Shown in pieces: positions 49,304 to 59,022 of a stretch of DNA of 64,000 nt. Under the pieces are notes generated by a model. That model saw only the letters and a list, made by a program, of their open reading frames with translations. It searched no databases and was not told where the DNA came from. The translations under genes were made by a program, and so were the position numbers. Numbering within the stretch: the first letter of the stretch is position 1; each line of letters opens with the position of its first letter. Source of the stretch: Streptomyces griseoviridis (GTDB taxonomy: Bacteria; Actinomycetota; Actinomycetes; Streptomycetales; Streptomycetaceae); the NCBI GenBank assembly GCA_014649155.1, contig BMSM01000013.1, forward strand, positions 117,089 through 181,088. The letters run 5' to 3'.

Positions 49304-50755
49304 GTGAGACTCACCGAGTACGTGTCCTTCGACGCGGTCGGACTCGCGGAACTGATCGCCGGGGGCGAGGTGACCCCCGGCGAGGTGGAGACGGCCGCGC
49401 GCGAGGCCGAACGGGCCGTGGGACCGCGGATCAACGCGGTCGTGGAGACCTGGCCGGCCGACGACGCGCCCGCCCCGGGCAGCGCCCCGCTGGCCGGAGT
49501 GCCCTTTCTGATCAAGGACATCGCCGTCGCGATGGCCGGGCGGCGCATGGAGCTGGGCAGCCGGCTCGCGGCCGGCCACGTCCCGGGCGCCGACTCCGCG
49601 CTGATGCGCCGTTTCCGCCGGGCCGGCCTGGTCACCTTCGGCCGGACCGCGACACCGGAACTGGCCTACGGCATCACCACCGAACCGGTGGTGCACGGCC
49701 CCACCCGCAACCCGTGGGACCCCGGGCGCAGCGCGGGCGGGTCCAGCGGGGGCGCGGGCGCGGCCGTCGCCGCCGGGGTGGTCCCGCTCGCCCACGCCAC
49801 CGACGCCGCCGGTTCGATCCGCATACCCGCCGCCTGCAACGGGCTGTTCGGGCTGAAGCCCACCCGGGGCCTGATCTCGGTGGGTCCGTTCTTCGACGAG
49901 ATCTTCAACGGCCTGGCCGTGCACGGCGCGCTCAGCCGTACCGTGCGCGACAGCGCGGTCCTGCTCGACCTGGTCCGCGGCCCCGAGCCCGGTGACCCCT
50001 ACGTCGCCCCGGAGCCGGCCCGGCCGTACGCCTGGGAGGTCACCCGGGACCCGGGCGCGCTCAGGATCGGGGTCCTCCCCCACGCCTGGGGCGGCCGGCG
50101 CACCACCGCGCCGGTGGCCGCCGCCCTCGCGCGGACCGTCTCCCTGCTGGAGTCGCTCGGTCACCGGGTGACCGAGGCTGAGGTCGCTCTCGGGGTCGGC
50201 TGGGAGGAGTTCCTGCTGGCCAGCGTCCGCCAGTGGACGGCGCAGCTCGCCGTCCAGATCGACGAGCTGGCCGCCGCCACCGGCCGGCCCGTCGACGCGA
50301 CCACCCTCGAACCGCCGACCCTCGCCGGCTACCGCCACGGGCGGAAGGTCACCGGCACCGAGTTCGTCACCGCGCTCGGGATGCGCAACCGGGTGGCCCG
50401 GAGCCTGGCCCGGTCCTTCGACGCCTACGACGTGCTGCTCACCCCGACCCTGCCGGAACTGCCCGTGCCGCTGGGCACCTACGCCGAGGGCGTGGCGGAG
50501 CTGGACGGGCCGGGCTGGCTCGACCGCCTCTTCGACCGGTCGCCGTTCACCGCGGCGTTCAACGTCGCGGGGACGCCCGCCATGTCCGTGCCGGTCGTCG
50601 CGGACGCCGGGACGGGCCTGCCGGTCGGGATGCAGTTCGCCGCCGGGTACGGCCGGGAGGGCCGTCTCTTCCGGCTGGCCGGGCAGCTCGAACGTGCCGC
50701 CCCGTGGTCGGGCCGTACGCCCGCGGTGTGGGCGGGCGACCCCGCGGTCCGCTGA
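49304..50755 (+). CDS. amidase (amidase-signature family)
   Basis: The 483-residue cytoplasmic hydrolase has the Ser-cisSer-Lys triad: K in 'GVPFLIKDIAVAMAG', S in 'GRSAGGSSGGAGAAVAAGVV' and S in 'HATDAAGSIRIPAACNGLFG'. I chose GTG 49304 because GGGAG stands 6 bp before it; GTG 49298 would overlap that site. It resembles 6-aminohexanoate-cyclic-dimer-hydrolase-like and general acylamidases; the natural amide is unknown. Probably repressed by the TetR protein encoded opposite. Confidence 0.9.
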   Translation: MRLTEYVSFDAVGLAELIAGGEVTPGEVETAAREAERAVGPRINAVVETWPADDAPAPGSAPLAGVPFLIKDIAVAMAGRRMELGSRLAAGHVPGADSALMRRFRRAGLVTFGRTATPELAYGITTEPVVHGPTRNPWDPGRSAGGSSGGAGAAVAAGVVPLAHATDAAGSIRIPAACNGLFGLKPTRGLISVGPFFDEIFNGLAVHGALSRTVRDSAVLLDLVRGPEPGDPYVAPEPARPYAWEVTRDPGALRIGVLPHAWGGRRTTAPVAAALARTVSLLESLGHRVTEAEVALGVGWEEFLLASVRQWTAQLAVQIDELAAATGRPVDATTLEPPTLAGYRHGRKVTGTEFVTALGMRNRVARSLARSFDAYDVLLTPTLPELPVPLGTYAEGVAELDGPGWLDRLFDRSPFTAAFNVAGTPAMSVPVVADAGTGLPVGMQFAAGYGREGRLFRLAGQLERAAPWSGRTPAVWAGDPAVR

Positions 50756-50782
50756 CCGGCGGGGTCGCCGCGGCGCCCGGTG

Positions 50783-53716
50783 TCACCGCTCGTCGCGCAG
50801 CCGGGCCGCGAGGACGGTCAGGGGTTCGGTGTGCTCCTCCTGTCCGAGGGCGGTGAGGCGGGCCACGGCCGCGTCGAGGCGGGCCAGCGCGGAGTCGGTG
50901 CGCTCCAGGTAGACGCCCTCGACGGCGCCCGCGAGACGGACGCACTCGGCCCACTCGCCGGCCCGGCCCGGCTCCCCCGGTTCCGGCTCGCCGAGCAGGC
51001 CGAGGGCCCGCTCCAGGGCGGTGAGCGCCTCCTCGTACGCGCCGGCGTAGGCGTCGACCCGGCCGTGCTCGTAGGCGAGGGCGGCGTCCAGGGGACGGCC
51101 GTGGGCCTCGTACCCGGCCGCGCGGGCCTCGTCGGCGATCCGGGCGGCGTCGGAGAGGAAGGCTCGGGCGCCGGACAGCCCCTCGGCTCCCTCCTGCTGG
51201 GCCTGGAGCCGGGCGAGTTCGCGCAGGCAGCCGCTGAGCTGCTCGTAGCGCGGCTCCCGGGCGTGGGCGGCGATCGCCTGGTCCACGGCCTCCCGGGCCC
51301 GGTCGAACTCGCCCGACTCGCCGAGGAGTACGGCCGTCTCGGCGGCGATCATGGCGTGGCTGCCGGGGTCGTCGTCCCAGCCGGCCGACTCGGCGGCGAG
51401 GGCGGCGAACTCGGCGGTGGCGGCCTTCAGGTCGTCGCCCGTGTGCAGCGCGCGGGCGCGGGTCAGCCGCAGCTGGGCCACGAGCCGGTCGTCCATCTCC
51501 CCGGCCGCGACGTCGGGTTCGGCCAGCAGGGAGTCGAGCAGCGCGATGCAGTCCTCGACCCGGCCCAGGTCGAGGCTGAGCCGGGCCGCGTTGCTGTAGG
51601 TGCAGAAGGCGTCGGTGCGGCTGCCGCCGCGCAGGTCCAGCTCGGCCGAGCGGGTCAGGTGGCGCAGGGCCTCGTCGGGGCGGCCGAGGTGCATGCACGC
51701 CTCGGCGAGGTCACCGTGCAGGCGGGCGGTGCCGACCGCGTCGTCGGGCCGGCCGGCGGCGAGCCGCAGTGCTTCGGTCAGATCGGTGTGGGCGGCCTCG
51801 GGATCGCCCAGGCCGAGCCGGAGCCGGCCGCGCAGGCCGAGGGTGCGGGGCAGGTGCCAGGCCGGTCCGTCCGCGCGGAGCCGGGCGAGGAGGGCGTCGG
51901 TCTCGGCGACGGCGGCGGGCAGGTCGCCGGCGAGGGCGTGGGCACTGGCCCGCAGCAGCAGACCGCCGGAGACCTGCCCGGCGATGCCGTGCCGGCCGGC
52001 GAAGTCGAGCAGCAGCTCCGCCTCGGCGAGGACCGGCGCGACGTGTCCCCGGCTGCCCGAGGTCTGCAGGCGCAGCCCGAGCACGGTCGCCCGCAGCCGC
52101 AGCAGCCGGGCCTCCAGGTGCGGGGCGAGGCCGGGGTTCTCCTCGTGCAGGCGGACCAGGGCCGCGTGGGCGGCGGTCAGCGCGGCGGTCTTCGTCGCGG
52201 GGTCAGGCGCGGGGAGTTCGGCGGTGGCCAGCTCCGCGCAGCCGCGGCAGACCGCCGCCTCGCCGGGCCGCCCGGCGTCCTCGTAGAGGCCCGCGGCCTC
52301 CTCGTGCAGGGCGGCGGCGACGGCGAAGTCGTCCCGGTCGCCGGCCCGGTTCGCCTCGTCGGCCAGCAGGTCGGCGCGGAGCCGGACGAGGGGGCCGACG
52401 GCGGGGTCGTCGGGATGGGTGTAGCCGGGGGCGGTGGCGAGGGCGCGCAGCCGGGTCCAGCAGGTCCGCGCGTCCGGGTCGCCGCGCTCGTCCAGTTCCC
52501 GGGCGCGGAGGATCAGTTCGGGCAGCGGCTCGGGGAGGTCCGGCCGGGTCCGGGGGGCGGGCGCGGCGGGCGGTGCGGCCGGGGCCAGGTCGTCCAGGGC
52601 GCGGGGCCGGAGGGTCAGTTCGAGCGCGTCGAGCAGCGGTTCCCGGTCGAGCCGGGCGCGGCGGCGGTCGGCGTGGGCGGAGGTGCCGTTACGGGTGTCG
52701 AAGCGGGCGGCGAGGTCGTCGGCGCGGCCCCGTATCTCGGCGCGCAGGGCGGCCACCGTCCAGGCGCGGCCCGCGTAGCCGGCGGCGGGCAGCTCGCCGT
52801 GGCCGAGGTGGTCGACGCGGCTGAGCAGCACCTCGACGCCGGTGAGGAAGTCGAGCAGGTCGCGCGGCGAGTCGACCTCGTCGAACAGGGCGCGGTTCTC
52901 CGCGAGGAGTTCCAGGCCGCGTGCCTCGTTGCCGGTGAGCGCGCAGAACTCCAGGTGGCGGCCGACCTCCCCGGCCATCGACGGGTTGCGGCGGCAGCCG
53001 CGGTAACCCGCCAGGTGCAGGGCGCGGGCCCGGTCGGCGCGGCCGGTGCGCAGGAGCGGCAGCAGCGCGTACGACACGGAACGGGCCGGTTCCTCCTGGC
53101 AGGACTCCTGGCCGGCGAGGACCGGTTCCCAGACGGCCAGCGCCCGCTCGTCGTCGCCGGCCGCGAGGTGGTGGCGGGCGCGCTCGCAGGTCTCGCATGC
53201 CTCGCAGTCGCTGAGCGGGGTGCGGGTGCGGCCCGCCCACAGCTCGTAGGCGGCGGTGGTGTCCTCACCGAGGTGGGCGGCGAGCTGGTACGCCTGTCCG
53301 TAGTACGGCTGGAGGCCGAGGCCGGCCTTCTCGTAGCGGTCGCGCATCTCGGTGAGCCACTGGCGCAGGCCGGTCAGCGGGACCTCGGGCAGGGCGAGCA
53401 GGGCGTTCGCGACCCACTTGAACCGCCAGAACAGGGTGTGGCGCAGGCGGTCGTCGAAGAGGCCGGGCCGCTCGTCGAAGAGGGTGAGCAGCCGGGCGAA
53501 GACGACGGGCGACTTCCGGGGTTCGGAACCGTAGGTGTACGCCTCCTGGAGTTCGAGGAGGGCGTGGACGAGCGGGACGGGTTCCTCGAACCGCTCGGCG
53601 GCGTCGACGAGTTCCTCGGCGGTGACGGTGCGGGGGCGGCCGTAGGGGCGGCGGTCGTTCTCCCGGAGTGCCTCGTACAGCTCGTCCGTGGTCCGGGGCG
53701 GGGCGGGGGTGGGCAT
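50783..53716 (-). CDS. large TPR-repeat protein, partner of the HSP90-like protein
   Basis: The 977-residue protein is made of helical hairpins. Many match the TPR pattern, for example 'HTDLTEALRLAAGRPDDAVG', 'LHGDLAEACMHLGRPDEALR' and 'RVDAYAGAYEEALTALERAL'. The first 330 residues are less regular and contain 'DCEACETCERARHHLAAGDD', a possible metal-binding cysteine set. It begins 2 bp after the HSP90 stop, so the two are translationally coupled. It is probably a scaffold or co-chaperone. Confidence 0.8.
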   Translation of the reverse strand: MPTPAPPRTTDELYEALRENDRRPYGRPRTVTAEELVDAAERFEEPVPLVHALLELQEAYTYGSEPRKSPVVFARLLTLFDERPGLFDDRLRHTLFWRFKWVANALLALPEVPLTGLRQWLTEMRDRYEKAGLGLQPYYGQAYQLAAHLGEDTTAAYELWAGRTRTPLSDCEACETCERARHHLAAGDDERALAVWEPVLAGQESCQEEPARSVSYALLPLLRTGRADRARALHLAGYRGCRRNPSMAGEVGRHLEFCALTGNEARGLELLAENRALFDEVDSPRDLLDFLTGVEVLLSRVDHLGHGELPAAGYAGRAWTVAALRAEIRGRADDLAARFDTRNGTSAHADRRRARLDREPLLDALELTLRPRALDDLAPAAPPAAPAPRTRPDLPEPLPELILRARELDERGDPDARTCWTRLRALATAPGYTHPDDPAVGPLVRLRADLLADEANRAGDRDDFAVAAALHEEAAGLYEDAGRPGEAAVCRGCAELATAELPAPDPATKTAALTAAHAALVRLHEENPGLAPHLEARLLRLRATVLGLRLQTSGSRGHVAPVLAEAELLLDFAGRHGIAGQVSGGLLLRASAHALAGDLPAAVAETDALLARLRADGPAWHLPRTLGLRGRLRLGLGDPEAAHTDLTEALRLAAGRPDDAVGTARLHGDLAEACMHLGRPDEALRHLTRSAELDLRGGSRTDAFCTYSNAARLSLDLGRVEDCIALLDSLLAEPDVAAGEMDDRLVAQLRLTRARALHTGDDLKAATAEFAALAAESAGWDDDPGSHAMIAAETAVLLGESGEFDRAREAVDQAIAAHAREPRYEQLSGCLRELARLQAQQEGAEGLSGARAFLSDAARIADEARAAGYEAHGRPLDAALAYEHGRVDAYAGAYEEALTALERALGLLGEPEPGEPGRAGEWAECVRLAGAVEGVYLERTDSALARLDAAVARLTALGQEEHTEPLTVLAARLRDER

Positions 53717-53718
53717 CG

Positions 53719-55560
53719 TCAGCTGTCCTTGCGCAGGGCGTGGGCGAGAAGGTCGAGGAAGGAGCGGTTGATCAGGCTCGACTCGGCGGGCCTGAGCGGG
53801 CGCCGGGACAGCATCGCGGCCTGTCCGTAGAGGGCTTCGGCGCTGGTGCGGGCCAGTTCGGGTTCCTCGATGGCGACGGCGGCGCGGACCAGCGGGTTGA
53901 GCTGGTTGAGGATGAGCTGGGCGCGGGGTGCCTCCTGGCGCAGGGCGCCGAGGATGTCGCCCCACAGGCCGCCCTCCTGCTCGCGGGCGAGCCGGGAGCG
54001 GGTGCGCTCGTGCCGGGCCTCGCGGCTGTCCATGAGCAGGGCGGGCGCGGAGGCGGGCTGGAAGGTGCGCAGGGCGACGTCGCAGTCGAAGACGGCGAGG
54101 GTGTCGCGGGCGAGGGCGAGGTAGGGCGCGGCGGCGAGTTCGGTCTCCCGGTCCACGGGGTCGAGGTGGGCGGTGAGGGTGGCCGGGTCGAGGTCGGCGA
54201 CGGTGGCCTCGGGGCGGATCTCGGGCAGCCGGTGGACGAGTTCGCGGTCGTAGGTGTAGCCGCCGTTGACGACGCCGAGGCCGGCGGCGGAGGCGATGGC
54301 GGCTATCTGCCGGAACTCCTCCACGCTGGAGGTCACGAGCACGGTGCGGTGGGTGCGGGCGAACTCGTCGAGGGTGGTGTGGCCGTCGGTGGTCTCGAAC
54401 GGCAGCCAGGGCAGCAGCATCCGCAGGATCTCGTCGTCGTGCACGGCGAGGGACTTCACGGCGAGGTGGTGGACCTGGAGGAAGCGGCCGAGCAGGTCGG
54501 GGTCGCTGGCGGCGGCGCGGGCGATCCAGGCGCGCAGCCGTTCGGCGAGGGCCTCGCGGACGGCGGCGAGGGTGTCGTCCTCGTAGAGGGACTCGCGGGA
54601 GGCCGTGGGGCGCAGGCTCTCGGCGTCGATCACGCAGCGGACGAAGAACGCCCACTCGGGCAGGATCTCCTCGGCCTGTTCGGACAGGAGCATGCCCTTG
54701 ACGTGGACGCGGTGGCCGTGGCGGCGGCCGGCCGGGACGGTGTCGGGCAGCACGCAGGCGATGCCCTTCAGGCCGACGGCGGGCAGGTCCAGTTCGATGG
54801 TGTCCAGCGGGGTGAAACCGAAGACCTCCGCGCCGTACGCGGCCAGCGCGCGGGAGCGGGCGCCCGGGGTGGGGTACGTGCGCGCCCAGGGGGCCGGCTC
54901 GGGGTTCACCGGCGCGCCGGTGCCGTCGAGGACGTCGGAGAAGGTGACCGGGTGGCGCAGCAGCGAGCCGAAGTGGCGGGCGAGGGCGTGGACCTGGGCC
55001 GGGCGGGTCCACTCGCCCGCGTCGGCGCGGGGGGTGAGGGTGACGGTGGTGCCGGGCCGGGTGCGGGCCCCGGCGGGGAGGGTCCGGACGGTGTAGCTGC
55101 CGTCGCCGCGGCCCCGCCACTCGACGGCGGGGGCGCCGGGGGTGCGGGCGGAGCGGCTGACGACGTGGATCTCGTCGGCGACGAGGAAGCAGGAGAGCAG
55201 GCCGATGCCGAACTGGCCGATGAAGTCGCCGCGCTTCTCGGCGAGTTGCTCGGCGCGCTTGCTGCTGCGGCCGATGGTGGCGAGGAAGGTGTGCACGTCG
55301 GCCTCGGTGAGGCCGACGCCGTCGTCCTCGACGCGGACCGCCGAACCGTCGGCGTACAGGCGGACGCCGAAGGCGCCGGCGGGGGCGTCGGGTTCCAGGG
55401 TGTGCCGGGCGGTCAGCGCGTCCACCGCGTTCTGGAGGAGTTCGCGGAGGTAGACGCGGGGGCTGGAGTAGAGGTGGTGGGAGAGGAGGTCGACGAGACC
55501 GCGCAGGTCGACCTGGAAGGTGCGGTCGGCGGCGGGCGCGGGGGTGACGGGCTGGGTCAT
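53719..55560 (-). CDS. HSP90/HtpG-family chaperone
   Basis: The 613-residue protein has the GHKL ATPase: 'YLRELLQNAVDALTARH' with E40 and N44, 'VRVEDDGVGLTEADVHTFLA' with the nucleotide aspartate, and 'GQFGIGLLSCFLVADEIHVV'. The middle-domain arginine is in 'RCVIDAESLRPTASRESLYE'. After about residue 380 similarity to HtpG fades; the C-terminus 'SFLDLLAHALRKDS' has no MEEVD-like tail. The ATPase looks complete, so it should cycle as a dimeric chaperone. It is the middle gene of a three-gene unit. Confidence 0.85.
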   Translation of the reverse strand: MTQPVTPAPAADRTFQVDLRGLVDLLSHHLYSSPRVYLRELLQNAVDALTARHTLEPDAPAGAFGVRLYADGSAVRVEDDGVGLTEADVHTFLATIGRSSKRAEQLAEKRGDFIGQFGIGLLSCFLVADEIHVVSRSARTPGAPAVEWRGRGDGSYTVRTLPAGARTRPGTTVTLTPRADAGEWTRPAQVHALARHFGSLLRHPVTFSDVLDGTGAPVNPEPAPWARTYPTPGARSRALAAYGAEVFGFTPLDTIELDLPAVGLKGIACVLPDTVPAGRRHGHRVHVKGMLLSEQAEEILPEWAFFVRCVIDAESLRPTASRESLYEDDTLAAVREALAERLRAWIARAAASDPDLLGRFLQVHHLAVKSLAVHDDEILRMLLPWLPFETTDGHTTLDEFARTHRTVLVTSSVEEFRQIAAIASAAGLGVVNGGYTYDRELVHRLPEIRPEATVADLDPATLTAHLDPVDRETELAAAPYLALARDTLAVFDCDVALRTFQPASAPALLMDSREARHERTRSRLAREQEGGLWGDILGALRQEAPRAQLILNQLNPLVRAAVAIEEPELARTSAEALYGQAAMLSRRPLRPAESSLINRSFLDLLAHALRKDS

Positions 55561-55606
55561 CGGACGGTCCGGGGGTGAGGTGGGCGGGCGGCGGGGGGCG
55601 TGCGGG

Positions 55607-56596
55607 TCAGGCGCGGCGCTGGAAGCGGGCGAACTGCTTCTCGGGGTCCGCGAAGTACTGCCACGGCCAGCCGCCGGGGTAGGCGCCGTCGAGCGCCCGG
55701 AAGACCCGGCGGACGGTGTGGCGCTCCCCGGCGAGGGACAGGGCCATGGCGAAGGTGCCGAAGTCGCGCTGCCAGCCGGGGCTGCGCCGGTGGGCGGGGT
55801 GCAGGATGCTGCGGTCCGCCGCTTCCCGGAGCCGGGCCCGGATCTCGTCGGTCTCCAGGAAGTCACCGCGCTCGGACTCGACCCACTCCTCGATGTACGC
55901 GGTGGCGAGGACGCAGCCGAGGCGGTGCCCCTCCGGGGCGCGGGCGGCGGCCTCCTGGGCGAAGGCCAGGGCCTGCCCGGGCGCCCCGCCCCAGCGGGGC
56001 TGCAGCTGTGACACCCACTCGATGTGCGTCTCCAGGTCCAGCGGGTCGCGGCGCAGGGCGGCGTCCCGCCGGGTCTCGTTGACGGCGGCGCCCAGTGACA
56101 TGCCGCGGCCGGAGGTGAGCAGGCAGCGCCACGGGGTGATCCACTCGGGGCGCAGCTCGGCGGCGAGGAAGAGCTGCTCCTCGGCGAGGTCGAGGCGTTC
56201 GTGGAAGGTCTGCCACTGCTCCCGTGTCACGTCGGCGGCGCGCGCGGCGGTACGGGCCTCCCAGCCCCAGCTGATGTGCCGGGCGCCGGAGACGAGCAGG
56301 GCCGTCGCCCGGTGCTCCTTGTCCTCCTCGACGGCGCGGCCGATCCAGTCCTGCACGCCGTCGAGGTCGGCGAGCTGGTTGAGCACCTGGTGGTCGCGGC
56401 CGGGGTCGAAGGGGGCGAGGGCGGCCTTGACGGCCTCCCAGTCACCGGCGCCGGCCGCCTCGACCAGGGCGAGCACCCGCCGGTCGCCGAGCGCCCGCAG
56501 CGGATAGGTGCCGTTCCTCTGTCTGTGCGGGACGGGAAGGGCGTGCGGGTCCGCCGCCGGTCTCTCCCCGCTCCTGCCGAACAGCTTGCCGAACAT
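55607..56596 (-). CDS. conserved protein heading the HSP90/TPR operon
   Basis: The 329-residue protein is helical, with 'WEAVKAALAPFDPGRDHQVL', 'VTREQWQTFHERLDLAEEQL' and 'LFLAAELRPEWITPWRCLLT', repeats that suggest a helical-hairpin solenoid, and a C-terminal half reading 'GWQRDFGTFAMALSLAGERH'. I do not recognise a named family. It is the first gene of the unit, 46 bp before the HSP90-like gene. Confidence 0.7.
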   Translation of the reverse strand: MFGKLFGRSGERPAADPHALPVPHRQRNGTYPLRALGDRRVLALVEAAGAGDWEAVKAALAPFDPGRDHQVLNQLADLDGVQDWIGRAVEEDKEHRATALLVSGARHISWGWEARTAARAADVTREQWQTFHERLDLAEEQLFLAAELRPEWITPWRCLLTSGRGMSLGAAVNETRRDAALRRDPLDLETHIEWVSQLQPRWGGAPGQALAFAQEAAARAPEGHRLGCVLATAYIEEWVESERGDFLETDEIRARLREAADRSILHPAHRRSPGWQRDFGTFAMALSLAGERHTVRRVFRALDGAYPGGWPWQYFADPEKQFARFQRRA

Positions 56597-56702
56597 GCCG
56601 CGTCCTCCCCTGGTCCCGCGTGATCATCGGGTGCAGCATAAGCGGCACCGCCGACATCACATCCACAGGGTTTTCACGGGGACTTCACGGCTGGGCGCCG
56701 AA

Positions 56703-56736
56703 GCCCCCGGGGCCCGTGTGACCGGGCCGCGGGGGC
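56703..56736 (-). terminator. hairpin after aztD
   Basis: GCCCCCGGGGCCCG and CGGGCCGCGGGGGC form a 14-bp stem with one mismatch and a 6-nt loop, 19 bp beyond the minus-strand stop at 56755. Confidence 0.55.
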
Positions 56737-56754
56737 GGGAGGGACGTACGCGGA

Positions 56755-57954
56755 TCAGTGGCCGGCGACGACGCCGGACAGTTCGTTGGTGCGCTCCGGC
56801 AGGGTGACCGAGGTGGTCTTCTTCCCGGTGGTCAGGTCGATGGCGTGCAGGGCCTTCTCGGCGGGTTCGGAGACGTAGGCGGTGTCACCGCGGACGAAGA
56901 GGGTGGGCCGGGGCTGCTGCCAGTCCAGCGGCTCCTGCCACGCGCCCACGGCGGGGATCTTCCGCTCGATGTCGCCGGTCGCCGGGTCGATCACCCGGAG
57001 CGCGCCGTCGGTGCCGAGGACGAGCGCCTCGCCCTCCGGGCCGCGGGCCAGCGACCGGAACGAGTAGCTGGTGCCCAGGTCGACCAGGGTCAGCTTCGCC
57101 TTCTCGGTGTCGATGAGGGAGATCCGGGTGGGCCGCTCCAGCTCGGCGTCCGGGTCGGTCTTGTAGTCGCCGAGCAGGACCGGGGAGGTGTCGCTGCCGG
57201 CCTGGTTGCCGATGCGGCCGTAGTCGTCCGGGGCGTCGATCTTGGTGAACTTCCCGTCCTTGTACAGGAGTACTCCGTCCTCGCAGCCGACGGCGACGGC
57301 CTCGTTCCGGGCCGCGGCCTCGCCGTGGACGCCGGGGCAGTCCTCGTTCCGCGCGATCTCCTTGTCGTTCTCGTCCAGCACCAGGGCGCCGGTGCGCTTC
57401 TCCTCGGTGCCGAGGGTGGTGAGCAGGTCACCGCCGGCCAGTTCGATGGCGACGCCGTGGTGCGCCTCGGCGGTGGTGTACGTGCGTCCCTCGGGCTTCG
57501 TGCCGCTGCTCAGGTCGGCCGGGTCGAAGACGTTGACCTCGCCGGTGCCGTCGGTGAACAGCACGGTCTTCCCGGCGTGGCGGACGACGTGGCCGGGCTT
57601 GGCGCCCGGGTACTCGATGCCGGTGAGGGCCTGCCCGGTGGCGTCCAGGACCCGGAAGCCGCTGTCGGTGGAGACGATGACGTGGTCCTCGTCGCCGGCC
57701 GGGTTGACCCGGTTGAACCCGGGCAGCTCGATGGTCTTCGTCAGCTTCAGGGTCTCGCCGTCCAGGACGTACAGGCCGCCGTCGAAGGTGGCGACGAGCG
57801 GGTCGGTGACCTTCGCGGCGGGTGTGGTGCTCGCGGTGTCCGAGGCCCGGGCGCCGGAGGCGGAGTCGTCGCCCCCGCAGGCGGTCAGCGCGGTGGCCAG
57901 GGCGAGGGTGAGGGCGGTGGCCGGGAGGGCTCTGCGGTGTATCGGCTTGTTCAT
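56755..57954 (-). CDS. aztD: zinc metallochaperone AztD, lipoprotein
   Basis: The 399-residue protein has a lipoprotein signal with C26 ('LALATALTACGG') and a beta-propeller-like body: 'VATFDGGLYVLDGETLKLTK', 'GHVVRHAGKTVLFTDGTG', 'AHHGVAIELAGGDLLTTLG'. AztD-type proteins bind zinc outside the membrane and hand it to the AztC binding protein. It follows aztC by 90 bp. Confidence 0.82.
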   Translation of the reverse strand: MNKPIHRRALPATALTLALATALTACGGDDSASGARASDTASTTPAAKVTDPLVATFDGGLYVLDGETLKLTKTIELPGFNRVNPAGDEDHVIVSTDSGFRVLDATGQALTGIEYPGAKPGHVVRHAGKTVLFTDGTGEVNVFDPADLSSGTKPEGRTYTTAEAHHGVAIELAGGDLLTTLGTEEKRTGALVLDENDKEIARNEDCPGVHGEAAARNEAVAVGCEDGVLLYKDGKFTKIDAPDDYGRIGNQAGSDTSPVLLGDYKTDPDAELERPTRISLIDTEKAKLTLVDLGTSYSFRSLARGPEGEALVLGTDGALRVIDPATGDIERKIPAVGAWQEPLDWQQPRPTLFVRGDTAYVSEPAEKALHAIDLTTGKKTTSVTLPERTNELSGVVAGH

Positions 57955-58044
57955 CGGTGTGGTTCCTTTCCGCGCCGCCCGACGGCGGCATGGGGACAGG
58001 TGCGGGACCCGGCCGGGGTGGCGGTGTCCGGTGGGGCAGGGGGT

Positions 58045-59022
58045 TCAGGCGCCGGTGAGGCCGTCGGTCATGGCGGTGGTGTTGGCGCGCATCATCCGCA
58101 GGTAGGTGTCGGCGCCGCCGCCCTTCGCGGTGAGCGACTCCGAGTACAGCCGGACGACGCGGACCCGGTCGTCCAGCTCGGTGCGCAGCACCTCGGCCAG
58201 CCGGGTGGGCTGGGAGGAGTCGGCGAACACGGTGCGCACGCCGGCGTCCTCCATCGCCTCGGTGAGCGACTTCAGGTCGGCGGAGCTGGGGGAGGCGAGC
58301 GTGGTGCCGCTGGGGACGACCGCGCCGATCACCCGGAAACCGAAGCGGTCGGCGAGGTAGCCGAAGACGTGGTGATTGGTCACCAGGGCCCGGTCGTCCT
58401 CGGGGATGCGGTCGAAGGACTTCTCCATCCAGGCGGTGAGGTCGGCGAGTTCGGCGTCGTAGCGGTCGGCGTTGGCGCGGATCGCGGTGCCGTCCACGCC
58501 GTGCACGTGCTCGATCACCTGGTCGGCTATCAGGCCGGTGGCCTTGCGCACCCGGTCGGGGTCGGTCCAGAAGTGCGGATCGGCCTGGCCCGCCGCGTCG
58601 GCAGGGCCGCCGTCGTCGGACGCGTGGAAGGTGAGCGGGTCGACGGCGTCGCCGACCGCGAGGGTGGCGACGCCGGACGCGCGGGCCGCGTCCACGTGCC
58701 GCAGGACGTTCTCCTCCAGACCGAGGCCGTTGCAGATCACGAGGTCGGCGCGCTCCAGCTCGGCCGCCTGCACCGCCGACAGGCCGAAGGAGTGCGGATC
58801 GGCGTCGGGTTTCATCAGGACGGTGACCTCGGCCTCGGCGCCGACGATCTCCCGGGTGATGTCGCCGAGGATGTTGGTGGTGACGACGACGCGGGGCCGT
58901 TCCTCGCCGGTGGCGCAGGCGGAGGCGGTCACGGCGGTGACGAGGGTCAGCAGCCCCGCGACCAGCCCGCGCAGCCGGGTCGCGCCGGCACGGGCCCGCC
59001 GCTTCACCGGGTGCCGGCTCAT
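58045..59022 (-). CDS. aztC: zinc ABC transporter substrate-binding lipoprotein AztC
   Basis: The 325-residue protein has a lipoprotein signal with C36 ('VTAVTASAC') and the cluster-9 metal-binding fold: 'VVTTNILGDITREIVGAEAE', H77 in 'PDADPHSFG', a second His in 'QADPHFWTDPDRV', a third in 'VTNHHVFGYLADRFGFRVIG' and an Asp in 'VFADSSQPTRLAEVL'. The His-rich loop of ZnuA is short here, as in AztC. Its start overlaps the stop of the upstream AztD-like gene by 4 bp. Confidence 0.9.
   Translation of the reverse strand: MSRHPVKRRARAGATRLRGLVAGLLTLVTAVTASACATGEERPRVVVTTNILGDITREIVGAEAEVTVLMKPDADPHSFGLSAVQAAELERADLVICNGLGLEENVLRHVDAARASGVATLAVGDAVDPLTFHASDDGGPADAAGQADPHFWTDPDRVRKATGLIADQVIEHVHGVDGTAIRANADRYDAELADLTAWMEKSFDRIPEDDRALVTNHHVFGYLADRFGFRVIGAVVPSGTTLASPSSADLKSLTEAMEDAGVRTVFADSSQPTRLAEVLRTELDDRVRVVRLYSESLTAKGGGADTYLRMMRANTTAMTDGLTGA

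Noticed and set aside
50780..53830. A 1016-codon open frame on the plus strand
   Set aside because: It is the mirror of the TPR gene; its product is Gly/Gln/Val-rich with no domain, an effect of GC-rich third positions.
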